Source: 2-12-FULL-35-15 sp036386835 (GTDB lineage Bacteria > Bacteroidota > Bacteroidia > 2-12-FULL-35-15). From it: DNA of 64,000 nucleotides. Where the stretch lies: assembly GCA_036386835.1 (NCBI GenBank), contig DASVUX010000051.1, forward strand, positions 1-64,000, written 5' to 3'. Position numbers and translations under genes: made by a program. The notes beneath the pieces are model-generated. The model had not been told where the DNA came from and made no database searches. It was given only the letters and a program-made list of their open reading frames with translations. Positions within the stretch are counted from its first letter, which is position 1; every line of letters begins with the position of its first letter. Below, one piece after another: positions 17,174 through 25,238 of this stretch.

Positions 17174-18034
17174 TTACAAACTCTTTTTCAGAAACACCTC
17201 ATTATCTATCTTCTCAATAACACCCAGCTCAACTGCCTTATCAAACAACAATTTCACAGCTCGCCTACCTTCCCCGCCAAGGTCAATTGAATAATTGTTC
17301 ACATAAAGCGCGATGTGCTTATACATTACTTCTTCATTCATTTCCTGTGCATGGGCCTTTACAAAGTCACGGCTCGCCCCCGGATCCGCAAATGCATATT
17401 CCACACTCCGTTTTAACACCCTGTCGATCTTTAATTTCAATTCTTCAGGCAACTCACGCTTGACAACAATCCCACCGAGAGGGATAGGAGCCTGCGCCAT
17501 GGCTTCCCAATATTCGCCAAGGTCCGCCAGCTTCACTAATCCTTTATCTTTATAGGTAAAACGGTTTTCATGGATAATCAGCCCTGCATCAACATCCCCG
17601 TTTAAAACGGCCTCTTCAATATCTGAGAAAACCATTTCTATCTTATTTTTTGCTCCCGGAAATGCCAGGGACAGAAGAAAATTTGCAGTGGTGTATTTTC
17701 CCGGGATTGCGATCCTTGTTAAATCCGAAACCTTTAAATCACTCTTTGAAATTAAAAGCGGGCCGCAATTATTGCCAAGAGCACTCCCCGCATTCAGCAG
17801 CTGATATGATTTTACTAAATAAGCGAACGCATGATAGCTGAGTTTCGTGATATCCAGTTCATTATTGAGCGCCTTTTGATTTAATGTCTCCACATCTTCC
17901 ATCAGCACATTAAACTGTAGGCCTTCAGTATCAATCTTGCCATGGATCATTGCATCAAAGATAAAACAATCGTTCGGGCAAGGACTGAAACCTATTGAAA
18001 GTTGTGTGTTGGGAGCTGAGTGATCAGAGTTCAA
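17174..18034 (-). CDS. mqnD: 1,4-dihydroxy-6-naphthoate synthase
   Basis: 286 residues. It converts cyclic dehypoxanthine futalosine to 1,4-dihydroxy-6-naphthoate in the futalosine route to menaquinone. The periplasmic-binding-protein-like fold starts with the diagnostic GFSPCPNDCFIFDAM; later DITKLSYHAFAYL and NCGPLLISK match MqnD. The start is TTG, overlapping the TGA of mqnB (TTGA), so the two are translationally coupled. The first dozen residues (NSDHSAPNTQ) are unusual for the family and are encoded by a pyrimidine-rich stretch similar to one upstream of folE. A long 139-bp gap lies downstream before hldD. Confidence 0.93.
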   Translation of the reverse strand: MNSDHSAPNTQLSIGFSPCPNDCFIFDAMIHGKIDTEGLQFNVLMEDVETLNQKALNNELDITKLSYHAFAYLVKSYQLLNAGSALGNNCGPLLISKSDLKVSDLTRIAIPGKYTTANFLLSLAFPGAKNKIEMVFSDIEEAVLNGDVDAGLIIHENRFTYKDKGLVKLADLGEYWEAMAQAPIPLGGIVVKRELPEELKLKIDRVLKRSVEYAFADPGASRDFVKAHAQEMNEEVMYKHIALYVNNYSIDLGGEGRRAVKLLFDKAVELGVIEKIDNEVFLKKSL

Positions 18035-18690
18035 GCGAGTGCGTTTAAAATTTCCATAATTTTTTTATCCAGGCTTTCAATTGCCAGGGGAATATTCCAG
18101 GATTCCCTGTTTCTTTTTTCAACATAATTGGAAACAGCACGGATCTGAACATACGGAATCCCCTCATGCTCACAGGCGAACATAAATGCCGCGCCTTCCA
18201 TGCTTTCAACATAGGGATGAAAACGTTCAAATACTTTCCGGATGCTTTCTTCACTTCCGTGTGTTGTATTTACCGTGATCCCGTTGACTTTCGGGATCTC
18301 CTCTATAATGGGGTGCAGGGCCCCGCTGTTATTTGTTATCGCAGTGATCCCTTCCAGCTTCAGCTCCCCGAGAGACAGAAACTTATCCCCATCCTCTGCT
18401 CCCAGCTCCGAAAAAGCATCTTCCACTATGTTCACCACCGATCCAAGTTCAAAATTTTTATTGAAGCTTCCGCAGATCCCGGCATTAATAGCAAGATCAT
18501 ATGAATCATTTACAGCTTTTGCAGTGAAATAAGCGGTTGCCACCATGCCGACACCCGTCACCAGGAAGTCGATCTCCATCCCTTTAAAAGTACAGAACAT
18601 ATAATTGCTCTCCGGGTTCCTGGAAGACTCCATCTGCCTAAGCAATGGCTCTACCTCAAACCTGGTTGCTGCAACTATTAAGATCTTCAT
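18031..18690 (-). CDS. mqnB: Futalosine hydrolase
   Basis: 219 residues, nucleoside phosphorylase fold. It removes hypoxanthine from futalosine (or the equivalent base from aminodeoxyfutalosine) in menaquinone synthesis. Supporting motifs are the N-terminal ILIVAATRFEVEPLL, TGVGMVATAYF, NAGICGSF and, near the end, SMEGAAFMFACE with the downstream RAVSNYVEKR, which separate it from the general MTA/SAH nucleosidases. Upstream of mqnD with a 4-bp stop/start overlap. mqnA is 10 kb away on the other strand; mqnC and mqnE are not in the window. Confidence 0.9.
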   Translation of the reverse strand: MKILIVAATRFEVEPLLRQMESSRNPESNYMFCTFKGMEIDFLVTGVGMVATAYFTAKAVNDSYDLAINAGICGSFNKNFELGSVVNIVEDAFSELGAEDGDKFLSLGELKLEGITAITNNSGALHPIIEEIPKVNGITVNTTHGSEESIRKVFERFHPYVESMEGAAFMFACEHEGIPYVQIRAVSNYVEKRNRESWNIPLAIESLDKKIMEILNALA

Positions 18691-18801
18691 AAAAACTATA
18701 TTAAGTGCTAAAGATACGAATCATTTAATTTCCGGTAATCATTGAACAAAGCACCGCTTGGTTTGTTTTAATACGGAATAAGCTAAATTCAATATAACAC
18801 C

Positions 18802-18809
18802 TATATTTG
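18802..18809 (+). promoter_or_regulatory. Putative -7 element for the PTPS-like gene
   Basis: TATATTTG is a full match to TAnnTTTG, 17 bases before the ATG at 18827. A TTTG occurs at 18762-18765 but 36 bases upstream, too far. Confidence 0.45.
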
Positions 18810-18826
18810 TACTTCATCATAAAGCA

Positions 18827-19243
18827 ATGATCTACATTACAAGAAGAGAACATTTTAACGCTGCTCACAAGCTGCATAACCCGGCATGGTCTGAGGAACA
18901 AAACAATGAGGTTTTCGGGAAATGCGCCAATCCTAACTGGCACGGACATAATTACAACCTGTTTGTCACAGTTAAAGGCACTGTTAATCCTGAAACGGGC
19001 TATTCCGCTAATCTTAAGGATATCAGCACGATTATCCGGACATATATTACGGATAAGCTTGATCATAAGAACCTGAATATGGATGTTGATTTCCTGAAAG
19101 GAATGATGCCTTCAACAGAAAATGTGGCAATCGCTATCTGGAAAGAACTAACACCGCATATAAATGCGCTGGGGATTAAACTCCATTCGGTGAAGCTTTA
19201 TGAAACCGAAAATAATTTTGTGGAATATTTAGGAGAAGAATAA
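18827..19243 (+). CDS. 6-pyruvoyl-tetrahydropterin synthase family protein (QueD/PTPS)
   Basis: 138 residues. Zinc ligands are visible in FNAAHKL and in HGHNY; the proposed catalytic Cys is in CANPNWHGH. The motif spacing is C-x5-HGH, which by the published scheme for this family fits PTPS-II (biopterin-type) better than QueD, which has C-x3-HGH. The conserved Glu region PSTENVAIAIW and the C-terminal KLYETENNFVEY are present. It acts on dihydroneopterin triphosphate, the product of folE, whose gene follows 103 bp downstream on the same strand. Product could therefore be 6-pyruvoyl-tetrahydropterin or, if bifunctional, the queuosine intermediate. Name is deliberately left at family level. Confidence 0.85.
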   Translation: MIYITRREHFNAAHKLHNPAWSEEQNNEVFGKCANPNWHGHNYNLFVTVKGTVNPETGYSANLKDISTIIRTYITDKLDHKNLNMDVDFLKGMMPSTENVAIAIWKELTPHINALGIKLHSVKLYETENNFVEYLGEE

Positions 19244-19346
19244 GCAGGAAGCACGTTGCATCACTTTATACATACAATTTATAACAATAAATATTAATGG
19301 AAATGAAGTTCGGTCTCCGGACTCCTGACTCCCAACTTCTCACTAT

Positions 19347-19970
19347 ATGGGCCACGATGAATTTGATGATGTTGACGGTTACCAGAAAATAGACCGTTAC
19401 AACCTGAAGCTTGTTAACGACATTGCCTCAAAATATAAGACCATCCTTAGTGATATCGGGGAAAACCCTGAGCGTGAAGGACTTTTAAAAACACCTGAGC
19501 GTGTCGCCAAGGCCATGCAGTACCTGACCCACGGCTATGACCTGGATCCTACGGAGATCCTGCGTTCAGCCATGTTCAAAGAGGATTACAAGCAGATGGT
19601 GATCGTAAAAGACATTGAAGTTTACAGTATGTGCGAGCACCATTTACTGCCCTTCTTTGGAAAAGCCCACGTAGCTTATATCCCTAACGGATGTGTTGTA
19701 GGGCTCAGCAAGATCCCGAGAGTGGTTGATGCATTTGCAAGAAGACTGCAGGTCCAGGAACGCCTGACCACCGAAATCAGGGATTGCATCCAGAACACCA
19801 TGAATCCGCTTGGGGTAGCTGTAGTGATAGAATGCTCCCACCTTTGTATGCAGATGCGCGGGATCCAGAAGCAGAATTCTGTTACCACCACCTCGGCATT
19901 TACCGGTGAATTTTTAAAAGATACAACCCGTTCGGAATTTATCAGCCTTATCGGCTCTAAGCTTCACTAG
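19347..19970 (+). CDS. folE: GTP cyclohydrolase I
   Basis: 207 residues. It converts GTP to 7,8-dihydroneopterin triphosphate and formate, the first step of folate and pterin synthesis. Zinc and catalytic motifs are seen: YSMCEHHLLPFFGKAHVAYIP with CEHH (Cys and His ligands) and the later HLCMQMRGI (second Cys ligand). The N-terminus MGHDEFDDVDGYQK is an acidic extension. The sequence directly before the ATG is the pyrimidine-rich element actcctgactcccaactt. The preceding gene encodes the pterin enzyme that uses its product. Confidence 0.95.
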   Translation: MGHDEFDDVDGYQKIDRYNLKLVNDIASKYKTILSDIGENPEREGLLKTPERVAKAMQYLTHGYDLDPTEILRSAMFKEDYKQMVIVKDIEVYSMCEHHLLPFFGKAHVAYIPNGCVVGLSKIPRVVDAFARRLQVQERLTTEIRDCIQNTMNPLGVAVVIECSHLCMQMRGIQKQNSVTTTSAFTGEFLKDTTRSEFISLIGSKLH

Positions 19971-19987
19971 AATAAAAAACTGTCATT

Positions 19988-20019
19988 TTTGCATTTACCT
20001 CCTTTCGGTATTATCTTTG
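19988..20019 (+). promoter_or_regulatory. Bacteroidota promoter (-33 TTTG / -7 TATCTTTG)
   Basis: TTTG at 19988-19991 and TATCTTTG at 20012-20019 are separated by 20 bases, the consensus spacing for the phylum's primary sigma factor. Transcription would begin near 20025, about 25 bases before the ATG at 20050. This also argues against the alternative upstream TTG start at 20017. Confidence 0.75.
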
Positions 20020-20049
20020 ACGTGTCCAAACGACTTAAAAAAACAAAAA

Positions 20050-20772
20050 ATGGAAAACAACAACTTAGATTACGTACAATCAACCGAACAGACCGGTTCC
20101 ATGTCGCGCACCTTCCTTGCAAGTGTATTCTCGTGGATGGCTGCAGCCTTAGTGATCACATCAGTGATCGCATATTATTTCTCACATAACGCATCATTGT
20201 TTCAAATGCTTTTTGACCCGATAACGGGCCGCCCGACAATTTTGTCATACGTGGTCATGTTTGCGCCCCTGGCCTTTGTACTGGTGATATCATTTGGGTT
20301 TAACAGGCTATCCTATCCTGTCCTACTTTTCATCTTCTTGTTATATGCCGCTGTGATGGGAATGTCTTTGAGCTTTATATTCCTTGTGTATACCAGTGCT
20401 TCCATCTATGGTACGTTTGCAGCAGCTGCAGGAATGTTCGGATTGATGGCAGTTGTTGGTTATACAACCAAAACCGACCTGAGCAATTTCGGATCTATCA
20501 TGATGATGGCCCTTGTGGGAATGATCATTGCGGGGATCATTAACTGGTTTATCGGCAGCGAAACCCTTGATTACATTATCAGCTTCGTAGGTGTCCTGGT
20601 ATTTACCGGTTTAACTGCTTACGATGTTCAGAAACTAAAGCGAATTGGCGCAGGGGTGGAATTCGGGATCGAATCTACCAGCAAACTTGTGATCATGGGA
20701 GCCCTTAACCTTTATATGGATTTTATCAACCTGTTCATGTTCCTGCTCCGTTTGTTTGGCGACAGAAAATAA
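20050..20772 (+). CDS. BAX inhibitor-1 / YccA family membrane protein
   Basis: 240 residues with seven predicted transmembrane helices. Family motifs include the first helix ASVFSWMAAALVITSVIAYY, the stretch GMSLSFIF, GMFGLMAVVGYTTKTDLS and the C-terminal LTAYDVQKLKR and LNLYMDFINLFMFLLRLFG, typical of Bax inhibitor-1 (YbhL/YccA) proteins. In the bacterial family calcium leak and interaction with FtsH have been reported for E. coli YccA; ftsH is elsewhere in this window. ATG at 20050 was preferred over a TTG at 20017 because a promoter lies between them. A terminator follows. Confidence 0.92.
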   Translation: MENNNLDYVQSTEQTGSMSRTFLASVFSWMAAALVITSVIAYYFSHNASLFQMLFDPITGRPTILSYVVMFAPLAFVLVISFGFNRLSYPVLLFIFLLYAAVMGMSLSFIFLVYTSASIYGTFAAAAGMFGLMAVVGYTTKTDLSNFGSIMMMALVGMIIAGIINWFIGSETLDYIISFVGVLVFTGLTAYDVQKLKRIGAGVEFGIESTSKLVIMGALNLYMDFINLFMFLLRLFGDRK

Positions 20773-20796
20773 TCACAATTCATTGTGAATAAAAAG

Positions 20797-20823
20797 AGCC
20801 CTGCCTGACCGCGGGGCTTTTTT
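20797..20823 (+). terminator. Hairpin terminator after the BI-1 gene
   Basis: Stem agccctgc / gcggggct (one G-T wobble) with a 6-base loop, followed by six Ts. A small additional inverted repeat (tcacaa...ttgtga) precedes it. Confidence 0.8.
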
Positions 20824-20875
20824 AATTTTATTAATATTGAGAGGAAGATAAGCCACATTAACTAAAACTCAATAT

Positions 20876-21760
20876 ATGAAAGCATACGTATTTCCGGGGC
20901 AGGGTTCCCAATTCTCAGGTATGGGAAAAGACCTTTATGAAAGCTCATCAATTGCAAAAGAAATGTTTGAAAAAGCAAATGAGATCCTGGGATTCCGGAT
21001 TTCCGATACGATGTTCACGGGTACCGATGAAGAGCTGAAGCAGACCAAGATCACGCAACCGGCTATATTCCTGCACTCTGTGATCATGGCGAAGGTGAAT
21101 GGTGATAACCTGAAACCGGATATGGTGGCAGGTCACAGCTTAGGTGAATTTTCCGCACTAGTAGCTAACCGTACTTTGTCGTTCGAAGATGCCCTGGCCC
21201 TTGTGTACAAACGTGCAATGGCCATGCAGAAGGCCTGCGAGATGAACCCGTCCACAATGGCTGCGGTATTGAACCTTGACGATAAGATCACCGAAGAGAT
21301 CTGCGCTGAGATAACGGCCTCGGGTGAAACAGTGGTTGCTGCCAATTACAACTGCCCGGGCCAGCTTGTCATTTCGGGAACTATTAACGGGGTGAATATC
21401 GCCTGCGAGAAATTAAAGGCCGCTGGTGCTAAAAGAGCACTTGTTCTTCCTGTTGGAGGAGCTTTCCACTCCCCTTTAATGGAGCCTGCACGCATCGAGC
21501 TGGAAGCAGCTATCAAGGCCACAACCTTCAGCCAGCCCGTTTGTCCTGTGTACCAGAATGTAACGGCAAAAGCGGTTTCAAATCCTGATGAGATCCGTAA
21601 TAACCTGGTAGCGCAGCTTACCGCTCCTGTAAAATGGACACAGACTGTTCAGCAAATGATCGCTGACGGGGCAACATCATTTACCGAAGTCGGGCCGGGA
21701 AAAGTTCTTCAGGGACTTGTAAAGAAAGTTAATCCTGCAATGGAAGCAGCAAGTATTTAG
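20876..21760 (+). CDS. fabD: Malonyl-CoA-acyl carrier protein transacylase
   Basis: 294 residues. It transfers malonyl from CoA to ACP for fatty acid synthesis. Motifs are the N-terminal FPGQGSQFSGMGKDLYE, the nucleophile elbow GHSLGEFSAL (Ser at about residue 89-90) and GGAFHSPLM carrying the catalytic His near 196. The C-terminus contains EVGPGKVLQGLVKK. It is not next to acpP or fabH/F genes, so it is a lone copy. The preceding gene has its own terminator and the ATG is within an AT-rich leader. Confidence 0.95.
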   Translation: MKAYVFPGQGSQFSGMGKDLYESSSIAKEMFEKANEILGFRISDTMFTGTDEELKQTKITQPAIFLHSVIMAKVNGDNLKPDMVAGHSLGEFSALVANRTLSFEDALALVYKRAMAMQKACEMNPSTMAAVLNLDDKITEEICAEITASGETVVAANYNCPGQLVISGTINGVNIACEKLKAAGAKRALVLPVGGAFHSPLMEPARIELEAAIKATTFSQPVCPVYQNVTAKAVSNPDEIRNNLVAQLTAPVKWTQTVQQMIADGATSFTEVGPGKVLQGLVKKVNPAMEAASI

Positions 21761-21892
21761 GGACCGGTTAATAGAACGTTAGAAAGGTGCTGCCCGATTA
21801 ACCTTTTGGTTTGTTAAAACTGGCATAAACCTTTCAGGCTTTCCTTTGATACAATTATAAACCAGGAAATCCGTTTCCAATTCAAACCGGCA

Positions 21893-22534
21893 ATGAAAAA
21901 GATCATACTCATGGCATTCATCCTGATACTTTCAGCAGAAGGGAATGCACAGTTCATCAACAGTCTTGGCGTAACAATAGGAGGAACTGCTGCCAATCAG
22001 AAGTTCAGGGTACAGGAGCCCTTGTCTGTTTCACGCAAGAGCTATAAATTAGGTTTTAATGCAAGTGTATTCCTCGAATGCCTCAGCCATGATAATGTCC
22101 GGTGGGTAACTGAAATACAGTACAATCAGAAAGGGTCGGTTGATAAACGACCCGGTGTTGCTTTTCCTAACAGTCTTACCTACCTGTCATGGAATAACTA
22201 CCTGAAATTGCGCTACGAAATGTACCGGATCATTCCTTACATCATGCTAGGGCCCAGGTTAGATTACAACCTTAGCCAGGGTACCACCTCGCCTGAAATT
22301 ACCGGGAGGTTTCTTCCGCTGCACCTGAGTGCTGCTTTCGGGGGCGGGCTCGAATTTGTGAGTTATACTAATTTTAAATTTTTAATTGAATCGTTTTATA
22401 ACCCGGATATGATGCCCGCGTATATTGGTCCGGGTATCCATGTGAAGAATAAAGGAATCGAATTAAGACTGGGAGTTAAATATGAATTCGGGGGCAGAAG
22501 GGAAAGCTGCAATACCCCGACTTATGTAGAATAA
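21893..22534 (+). CDS. Outer-membrane beta-barrel protein (PorT-like fold)
   Basis: 213 residues with a signal peptide ending GNAQF. The mature protein is made of short amphipathic beta strands (LGFNASVFLEC, RWVTEIQYNQKGS, LRYEMYRIIPYIMLGPRLDY, GIELRLGVKYEFGG), which suits an eight-stranded barrel of the kind annotated 'porin family' or PorT-like in this phylum. The last strand ends at YEFGGRRESCNTPTYVE rather than the usual terminal Phe, slightly atypical. Function unknown. It ends in a bidirectional terminator shared with the convergent lipoprotein gene. Confidence 0.75.
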   Translation: MKKIILMAFILILSAEGNAQFINSLGVTIGGTAANQKFRVQEPLSVSRKSYKLGFNASVFLECLSHDNVRWVTEIQYNQKGSVDKRPGVAFPNSLTYLSWNNYLKLRYEMYRIIPYIMLGPRLDYNLSQGTTSPEITGRFLPLHLSAAFGGGLEFVSYTNFKFLIESFYNPDMMPAYIGPGIHVKNKGIELRLGVKYEFGGRRESCNTPTYVE

Positions 22535-22566
22535 AAAAATCCCCTTCGGAATGAAGGGGATTTTTT
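22533..22566. terminator. Bidirectional hairpin terminator
   Basis: A perfect stem (aaaaaaatccccttc / gaaggggatttttt) with a 5-base loop sits exactly between the two convergent stop codons, overlapping both. It is T-rich on each strand. Confidence 0.88.
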
Positions 22567-22987
22567 ATTTGGTTAATGTTGCTGTTACTGTATCGATACT
22601 TCCTCCGCCCTGGTTGACCCAGTAGCTTAGGTTAATCTGGTTTGAATTAGTCAGCACCCCACTCCCTGAAAAACTATTTCCTTCCACTACCTGCGAAGGA
22701 ATAGTAAGGTTATTACCGCTGAATGTTGCCCTGATCTTTGTATGTGTACCCCATAAATAAGCGAATTGTATAAATGAAGCATTGGTTGAATCCTGGATAT
22801 TCAGATTATAGGTAGCGGCACCTGTTTGCGTGCTGTTCTCTGAAATATACCACAAACCTTTAAAACGGGCGCGGGGATCAGCTGATACCGGTGTTTCAGG
22901 TTCAGGCTCTTCCTCTTTCGCACATGATGTAAACAATAATGAACCGAAGATCATTGTACCTGCAGCGAATGCGAATATTCTTTTCAT
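22565..22987 (-). CDS. Small lipoprotein, unknown function
   Basis: 140 residues. Lipobox LFTSC (Cys about 22) is followed by AKEEEPEPETP, an acidic/proline linker. The remainder is beta-rich (LWYISENST, YNLNIQDS, IRATFSGNNLTIPSQVVEGNSFSG). It follows purB on the same strand with an 11-bp gap, so the two are probably one transcript, although their functions are unrelated. No family recognised. Confidence 0.7.
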   Translation of the reverse strand: MKRIFAFAAGTMIFGSLLFTSCAKEEEPEPETPVSADPRARFKGLWYISENSTQTGAATYNLNIQDSTNASFIQFAYLWGTHTKIRATFSGNNLTIPSQVVEGNSFSGSGVLTNSNQINLSYWVNQGGGSIDTVTATLTK

Positions 22988-22998
22988 TTCATCAGAAT

Positions 22999-24345
22999 TT
23001 AAATACCTGTATAATTGGACGGACTGATCTTTTTCAGCTCTTTCTTAACGTCATCACTCACCTTTAAAGTATCTATAAAGACAGAAATACTTTCACTTGT
23101 AATGTGTGTATTGGTGCGTGTAAGCTCTTTTAGTGCTTCATAAGGCTTCGGATAGCCTTCTCTTCTCAGAACGGTCTGCAGAGCTTCCGCAACAACTGCC
23201 CAGTTGTTCTCAAGGTCACGGTCAAAAGCATCTTTATTCAGGATCAGCTTGTCGAGCCCTTTCAACAAAGATTTATAGGCGATCAGGCTGTGAGCCAGCG
23301 GAACCCCAATATTCCTTAAAACCGTGGAGTCGGTAAGGTCCCGCTGAAGACGAGAGATGGGTAATTTGGCAGAAAGGTGCTCGAAGATTGCATTTGCAAT
23401 GCCCAGGTTGCCCTCTGAATTTTCAAAATCGATCGGGTTTACTTTATGGGGCATTGCGGATGATCCAATTTCACCGGCTTTGATCTTCTGCTTGAAATAA
23501 TCCATTGACACATACGTCCAGATATCGCGGTCTAGGTCAATTATAATATTATTGATCCGCTTCAGCGCATCGCAAAAAGCCGCGAAATTATCATAATGCT
23601 CGATCTGTGTGGTAGGATAAGAACGGTTCAGCCCAAGCCCTTTGTTCACAAACTCATTGGCAAAAGAAAGCCAGTCGATCTCCGGATAAGCAACATGATG
23701 AGCATTCAGGTTTCCGGTTGCACCGCCAAATTTAGCGCCATGCGGAACCGCTTTCAGCTGCAGCATCTGCTGCTGAAGACGGACTGCAAAAACTTTAATC
23801 TCTTTACCAAGCCTTGTAGGAGATGCCGGCTGTCCGTGGGTTCTTGCAAGCATCGACACTTCTTTCCACTCTTCGGAAAGGGAATCCAGCTTTACGATCA
23901 CTTCTTCCAGGACCGGGAGCAGGCAATCGTTCATAGCATCCTTCACCGAATAAGGAATAGCTGTATTATTTATATCCTGGGAAGTTAAGCCGAAATGAAT
24001 AAATTCTTTTTGCTCATCAAGCTTAAGCGCTTCAAATTTCTCTTTAATGAAATACTCTACAGCCTTCACATCATGGTTAGTCACCTTTTCAATATCCTTG
24101 ATCTTCTGCGCATCTGCTTCTTCAAAATCAGTGTAGATCTTGCGCAGGGACGGGTATAGGGATCTGTCAAAGCCTTTAAGCTGAGGCAGCGGCAATTCAC
24201 ACAAAGCGATAAAATATTCTATTTCTACCAGCACGCGGTAACGGATCAGGGCCGCTTCAGAAAAATAAAGGGCCAGCTTTTCGGTAGTATTCCGGTATCT
24301 TCCGTCAACAGGTGATATTGCTGTAAGTTTGTTCAGTTCGTTCAT
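22999..24345 (-). CDS. purB: Adenylosuccinate lyase
   Basis: 448 residues. It cleaves SAICAR and adenylosuccinate in purine synthesis. The N-terminus LTAISPVDGRYRNTTEKLALYFSE is the typical bacterial PurB start, and the signature GEIGSSAMPHKVNPIDFEN is present with the downstream NLGIANAIFEHLSAKLPISR. The catalytic His/Ser regions (TRTHGQPASPTRLGKE in the family form; here ARTHGQPASPTRLGKE) are intact. It is upstream of a small lipoprotein gene with only 11 bp between them. A terminator further upstream closes the preceding gene. Confidence 0.95.
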   Translation of the reverse strand: MNELNKLTAISPVDGRYRNTTEKLALYFSEAALIRYRVLVEIEYFIALCELPLPQLKGFDRSLYPSLRKIYTDFEEADAQKIKDIEKVTNHDVKAVEYFIKEKFEALKLDEQKEFIHFGLTSQDINNTAIPYSVKDAMNDCLLPVLEEVIVKLDSLSEEWKEVSMLARTHGQPASPTRLGKEIKVFAVRLQQQMLQLKAVPHGAKFGGATGNLNAHHVAYPEIDWLSFANEFVNKGLGLNRSYPTTQIEHYDNFAAFCDALKRINNIIIDLDRDIWTYVSMDYFKQKIKAGEIGSSAMPHKVNPIDFENSEGNLGIANAIFEHLSAKLPISRLQRDLTDSTVLRNIGVPLAHSLIAYKSLLKGLDKLILNKDAFDRDLENNWAVVAEALQTVLRREGYPKPYEALKELTRTNTHITSESISVFIDTLKVSDDVKKELKKISPSNYTGI

Positions 24346-24411
24346 TTTAGGTTCTAATAAAGAGGAACGAAGATAGTAAAAAAAGAGGCTGCCTATTTTT
24401 AGCCCGGGACA

Positions 24412-24452
24412 TAAAAAAAAACGGGAATAACCCGATTGATTATCCCCGTTTT
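24412..24452 (-). terminator. Hairpin terminator after the DUF4190-like gene
   Basis: Minus strand: aacgggGataa / ttatTcccgtt stem with one mismatch, followed by a run of nine Ts. It lies just past the stop codon at 24466. Confidence 0.8.
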
Positions 24453-24465
24453 AAAGTTCATACAA

Positions 24466-25116
24466 CTAGTAAATCCGCAGGATTATCAATGCTATCGCGA
24501 TTGAAACGATACCGCAGATCAAGCCGATCCATGCGAATGTACTTCCCCTGTAAGCTCCTGCGCTGTTCTTGATCTTGCGGAGAGAGATTGCACCGAAAAT
24601 AATTGCAAGAACACCCAGCACAAAGGCCCCGTAATAGGCGAATAAGGAAATCAGTCCGAGTACAAAGCTTGCGATTGCAAGTCTTAAAGTGTGACCTTCC
24701 GCATCCGGCATCATGAGCTTAATACCCTTTTTGAACCCTGATTTGAATGCAGTTGCCTTGCTCCCGCTGCGGATCAACTCTTCCTCTTCAGGAGTGTCTT
24801 CTTTAATAATTCTCGAAAGAATGTTTTTCTTCTGTTCAGCTGCGGCAGGCTTGGCCTCTGAAGGGGGTACTACGGGCGCTCCTGCATTGTCCATGCTGGC
24901 TTCAGCCGGCTCTTCCACCGGAGCATCAGCTGCGGCTATTTCCTGCTCCATGGCAGGCGGAGCGTCTGTTTCTGCCTGCGGGTGTTTTGCAATATCTTTA
25001 GAGTGGTTCCATTCAATATGATAACCATCGCGGTAAACCCGTTTATTCACCGAGCAGGAACCCAGGAATAACACAAAGAAAACAGTGGTGAAGGATATAA
25101 GTAATATTTTTTTCAT
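24466..25116 (-). CDS. Lipoprotein with C-terminal DUF4190-like membrane hairpin
   Basis: 216 residues in three parts. Residues 1-21 are a lipoprotein signal ending FLGSC. Residues 22 to about 120 are low-complexity and Ala/Pro/Glu-rich (DAPPAMEQEIAAADAPVEEP). The C-terminal 90 residues hold two hydrophobic helices (LAIASFVLGLISLFAYYGAFVL and FAWIGLICGIVSIAIALII) flanking GAISLRKIK, the pattern of DUF4190 proteins. A lipid anchor and a membrane hairpin in one protein is unusual: either the N-terminal segment is a real lipid anchor or it is simply another helix. No enzymatic role is visible. Followed by a strong terminator, so probably monocistronic. Confidence 0.7.
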   Translation of the reverse strand: MKKILLISFTTVFFVLFLGSCSVNKRVYRDGYHIEWNHSKDIAKHPQAETDAPPAMEQEIAAADAPVEEPAEASMDNAGAPVVPPSEAKPAAAEQKKNILSRIIKEDTPEEEELIRSGSKATAFKSGFKKGIKLMMPDAEGHTLRLAIASFVLGLISLFAYYGAFVLGVLAIIFGAISLRKIKNSAGAYRGSTFAWIGLICGIVSIAIALIILRIY

Positions 25117-25238
25117 GACAGTTAATTTATGATTAATGAATAATAATCATGAAATACAACTTTATGCCATTAGTGATAAGCCCCTTAAACATTTGAAAAC
25201 ACTGAAAAAATGTGGAATTATTTCAATGGCGGCAGAAA

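Noticed and set aside
21766..21803. Weak hairpin after fabD (ggttaat/attaacc)
   Set aside because: Long loop and AT-rich stem; no confident terminator.
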